From the NCBI GenBank assembly GCA_046758005.1, contig JBHHZJ010000006.1:1-64000 (forward strand): 64,000 nt of DNA, given 5' to 3'. Positions 62,258-64,000 of the stretch are shown piece by piece. Position 1 is the first letter of the stretch. Every line of letters starts with the position of its first letter. The notes below the pieces were generated by a model. It was not told the DNA's origin. It searched no databases and saw only the letters and a list, made by a program, of their open reading frames with translations. A program made the translations under genes and the position numbers. The DNA is from JBHHZJ01 sp046758005. Its GTDB lineage: Bacteria > Pseudomonadota > Alphaproteobacteria > Kiloniellales > J153.

Positions 62258-63175
62258 TCACGGTCCGTTGTAGCGCACCGTGCCGAGGCCCGTGACCTCG
62301 TACCCGCCCATCTCTGCGGCGCGCTTGGCGAACGCCTCGCTCCGCGCGAAGGCGAAGAGCGTCTGCAGCGGCGGCTCGAAGTAGTCGCGCCGGCGCAGGA
62401 GCAGGTCGTAGCGCTCGCGCATGAGCGGCACGAAGCCGAGCCTGAGCGTGCGCGCCACCGCCTCGACGGCCAAGCCCGCCTCGGCCCCGCCTTCGAGGAT
62501 CGCCAGGCCCAGGTCGGTCTCGCCGCGCGCGGTCTCCTCGGCGAAGGCGAGGTCGGCAAGGTCGAGCCCTTCGCGCTCCAGCAGGTGCGCGAGCAGGAGG
62601 TGGCTGCCGGCCTCCTTCTGGCGGCGGATTACGCGCAGGCCCTTGTCCTTGAGATCGCGCAAGCCGCGCACGCCGTGCGGGTTGCCGGCGGCGACCACGA
62701 GGCCCTGCCGGCGCCAGGCCCATTCCAGCAGCACCACGCCCTGGCGCGCGAGCGGCGGCCCGGCCAGGCCCGCGCCGAGCGCCGGCAGGTTGAACTCGCC
62801 GCTGTCGGCGTCGAACAGATGCAGGCCGGCGACCATGGCCTGCGCCTGGGCGAAGCGGGCGATGCCGTCGAGGCTGCCGCCGGGCAGCAGGGCCAGGGCG
62901 CAGCCCGATTCCTTGACCGCCCAGTCGAGCAGCGGGTCGTGGCTGCCGGCGATCACCGGCGGCGGCCGGATCGCCCGATCGCCGTCCACGGCCTCGGCCA
63001 GCCAGAGGTCGACGAGCGCCTTGGGGAACAGCCATTTGCCGGTGACCCGCGTGCAGGGAATCGCGCGCCGGCGCACCAGCTCGTAGACCCGCCGCTCCTT
63101 GATGCGCAGGTAGGCGGCGACCTCCCTGGTGGTCAGGAACTCCTGTCCGGGGGCGGGGTCGTCCGGGCGCGCCAT
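62258..63175 (-). CDS. HTH plus periplasmic-binding-like regulator
   Basis: A 305-residue cytoplasmic protein. The N-terminus is an excisionase/MerR-like HTH (FLTTREVAAYLRIKERRVYE, LVRRRAIPCTRVTGKWLFPK). The rest resembles a PBP-type ligand domain of molybdate/tungstate sensors (SHDPLLDWAVKESGCALALL; GGAEAGLAVEAVARTLRLGF). Proteins of this layout regulate metal-oxyanion or molybdoenzyme genes; the tungstate transporter and fdh genes nearby support this. It is convergent with the alcohol dehydrogenase gene (4 bases apart). Confidence 0.8.
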   Translation of the reverse strand: MARPDDPAPGQEFLTTREVAAYLRIKERRVYELVRRRAIPCTRVTGKWLFPKALVDLWLAEAVDGDRAIRPPPVIAGSHDPLLDWAVKESGCALALLPGGSLDGIARFAQAQAMVAGLHLFDADSGEFNLPALGAGLAGPPLARQGVVLLEWAWRRQGLVVAAGNPHGVRGLRDLKDKGLRVIRRQKEAGSHLLLAHLLEREGLDLADLAFAEETARGETDLGLAILEGGAEAGLAVEAVARTLRLGFVPLMRERYDLLLRRRDYFEPPLQTLFAFARSEAFAKRAAEMGGYEVTGLGTVRYNGP

Positions 63176-63325
63176 GGCGCGAAGTATACGCCCGGCACGG
63201 CGCATGGCCGCAGCAAATTTGGGGTCGTTTCGCCCCGGCGCGCCGCTAGAATGGCGCCAACTCGTCATAGCGGGAAGGCCGGCGCGGCCGAACGGCCCCG
63301 GGGCCCGGCGGGAGAGGAGCGTTTC

Positions 63326-64000
63326 ATGGAGATTCGCGGCCGGCACGTGCTCGTATGCAACTGCGAGCAGACCATGCCGCTCGACGCCGGCAAGCTCGCC
63401 AAGGCGTGCCGGGCGGCCGGGGCCGAGGGCGAGATCGAGCTGAACGGCCAGCTCTGCCGGGCCCAGCTCGGCAACTTCCAGCAGGCGATCCTGGGCGAGC
63501 GGCCGGTCCTGGTCGCGTGCACCCAGGAGGCGCCTCTGTTCTCGGAGATCGCCGAGGAGGACAACCCGGCCGCGGAGATCGCCTTCACCAACATCCGCGA
63601 GCGCGCCGGCTGGTCCGGGGAGGCCGAAGACGCCACCGCCAAGATCGCCGCGCTGCTGGCCGAGGCGGCGCTCGACATCCCGCCGACACCCGCGGTCACC
63701 CTGAAGTCGGACGGCGCGTGCCTGGTCTACGGCGCCGACGAGCGCGCCATCGAGGCGGCCAAGCAGCTGGCCGGGCGGCTCGACGTGACCGTGCTGCTGC
63801 GCGAGCCGGGCGAGATCCTGCCGCCCAGGATCATGGACGTGCCGATCTTCAAGGGCGCCATCGTCCAGGCCAAGGGCCACCTCGGGGCCTTCGGCGTCAC
63901 GGTCAACGACTACGCGCCGGCGGCGCCGTCCTCGCGCGCGGCGCTGGTCTTCGAGGCGCCCAAGGACGGCGCGTTCTCGCAGTGCGACCTGATCCTCGAC
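63326..64000 (+). CDS. Ferredoxin-like protein of the formate dehydrogenase region (3' end outside window)
   Basis: Open frame from ATG 63326 to the window end, 225 codons, so incomplete. GAGAGGAGC precedes the start. VCNCEQTMPLDAGKLAKACR and VACTQEAPLFSEI hold paired cysteines, and a later segment has SRAALVFEAP. This matches the long 4Fe-4S protein commonly found with DUF3305, DUF3306 and formate dehydrogenase genes. Domain order beyond residue 225 cannot be seen. Confidence 0.75.
   Translation, partial: MEIRGRHVLVCNCEQTMPLDAGKLAKACRAAGAEGEIELNGQLCRAQLGNFQQAILGERPVLVACTQEAPLFSEIAEEDNPAAEIAFTNIRERAGWSGEAEDATAKIAALLAEAALDIPPTPAVTLKSDGACLVYGADERAIEAAKQLAGRLDVTVLLREPGEILPPRIMDVPIFKGAIVQAKGHLGAFGVTVNDYAPAAPSSRAALVFEAPKDGAFSQCDLILD

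Noticed and set aside
1..64000. CRISPR array, tRNA or rRNA genes
   Set aside because: No regularly spaced direct repeats, cloverleaf or rRNA-like stretches were seen.

Overview
The window comes from a high-GC alphaproteobacterium, most likely Rhodospirillales-like. The markers are CtrA, its inhibitor SciP, the phosphotransferase ChpT, a FlbD-type sigma-54 activator, DUF3553, and dispersed palindromes whose translations read RGLDPRIH or MAGLAPAI. No rRNA, tRNA, CRISPR array or intact insertion sequence was seen. The left edge cuts a flagellin gene and the right edge cuts an iron-sulfur protein gene.

Positions 1-28 kb are a flagellar cluster. On the plus strand it runs flagellin, flaG, fliD, three fliS paralogues, fliK, flgD, flgE, sciP, fliF, fliG, fliH, fliN, motA, flbD, flhA, flhF, flhG and a second FliK-like gene. 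fliJ and fliI lie on the minus strand and diverge from ctrA. A textbook sigma-54 promoter precedes the third fliS and fliK. Near-consensus CtrA boxes sit before sciP, fliF and ctrA. FliD (1264 aa) and FlgE (853 aa) are unusually large and share beta-rich repeat segments with the flagellin.

Positions 28.4-34.5 kb hold palindromic repeats and a minus-strand chemotaxis operon cheA-cheW-cheY-cheB-cheR with ATGA overlaps. CheA ends in an extra CheW-like domain and a receiver domain.

Positions 34.7-39.2 kb hold an Fbp-type iron ABC permease convergent with its binding protein (no ATPase in the window, Fur-like box upstream), then chpT divergent from a DUF3553 gene.

Positions 39.3-64 kb are devoted mainly to formate oxidation. 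A two-gene cytosolic NAD-linked formate dehydrogenase (fused NuoE/NuoF-like beta subunit, cysteine-type alpha subunit) is followed by a secreted ankyrin protein. A long minus-strand block then carries fdhD, mobA, a dihaem cytochrome c, DUF3305, DUF3306, a TorD-like chaperone, a small TAT protein, the TAT-exported FdhA, FdhB, a lipoprotein, cytochrome b FdhC, two small secreted proteins, a WD40-cytochrome c fusion and a 40-residue membrane peptide. A tungstate ABC transporter (tupBCA) and a DNA-binding/ligand-binding regulator fit the metal and cofactor supply of these enzymes.

The most unusual element is at 60848-61218: a GIY-YIG nuclease gene enclosed by perfect 30-bp inverted repeats that belong to the RGLDPRIH repeat family, inserted between tupA and an alcohol dehydrogenase gene.
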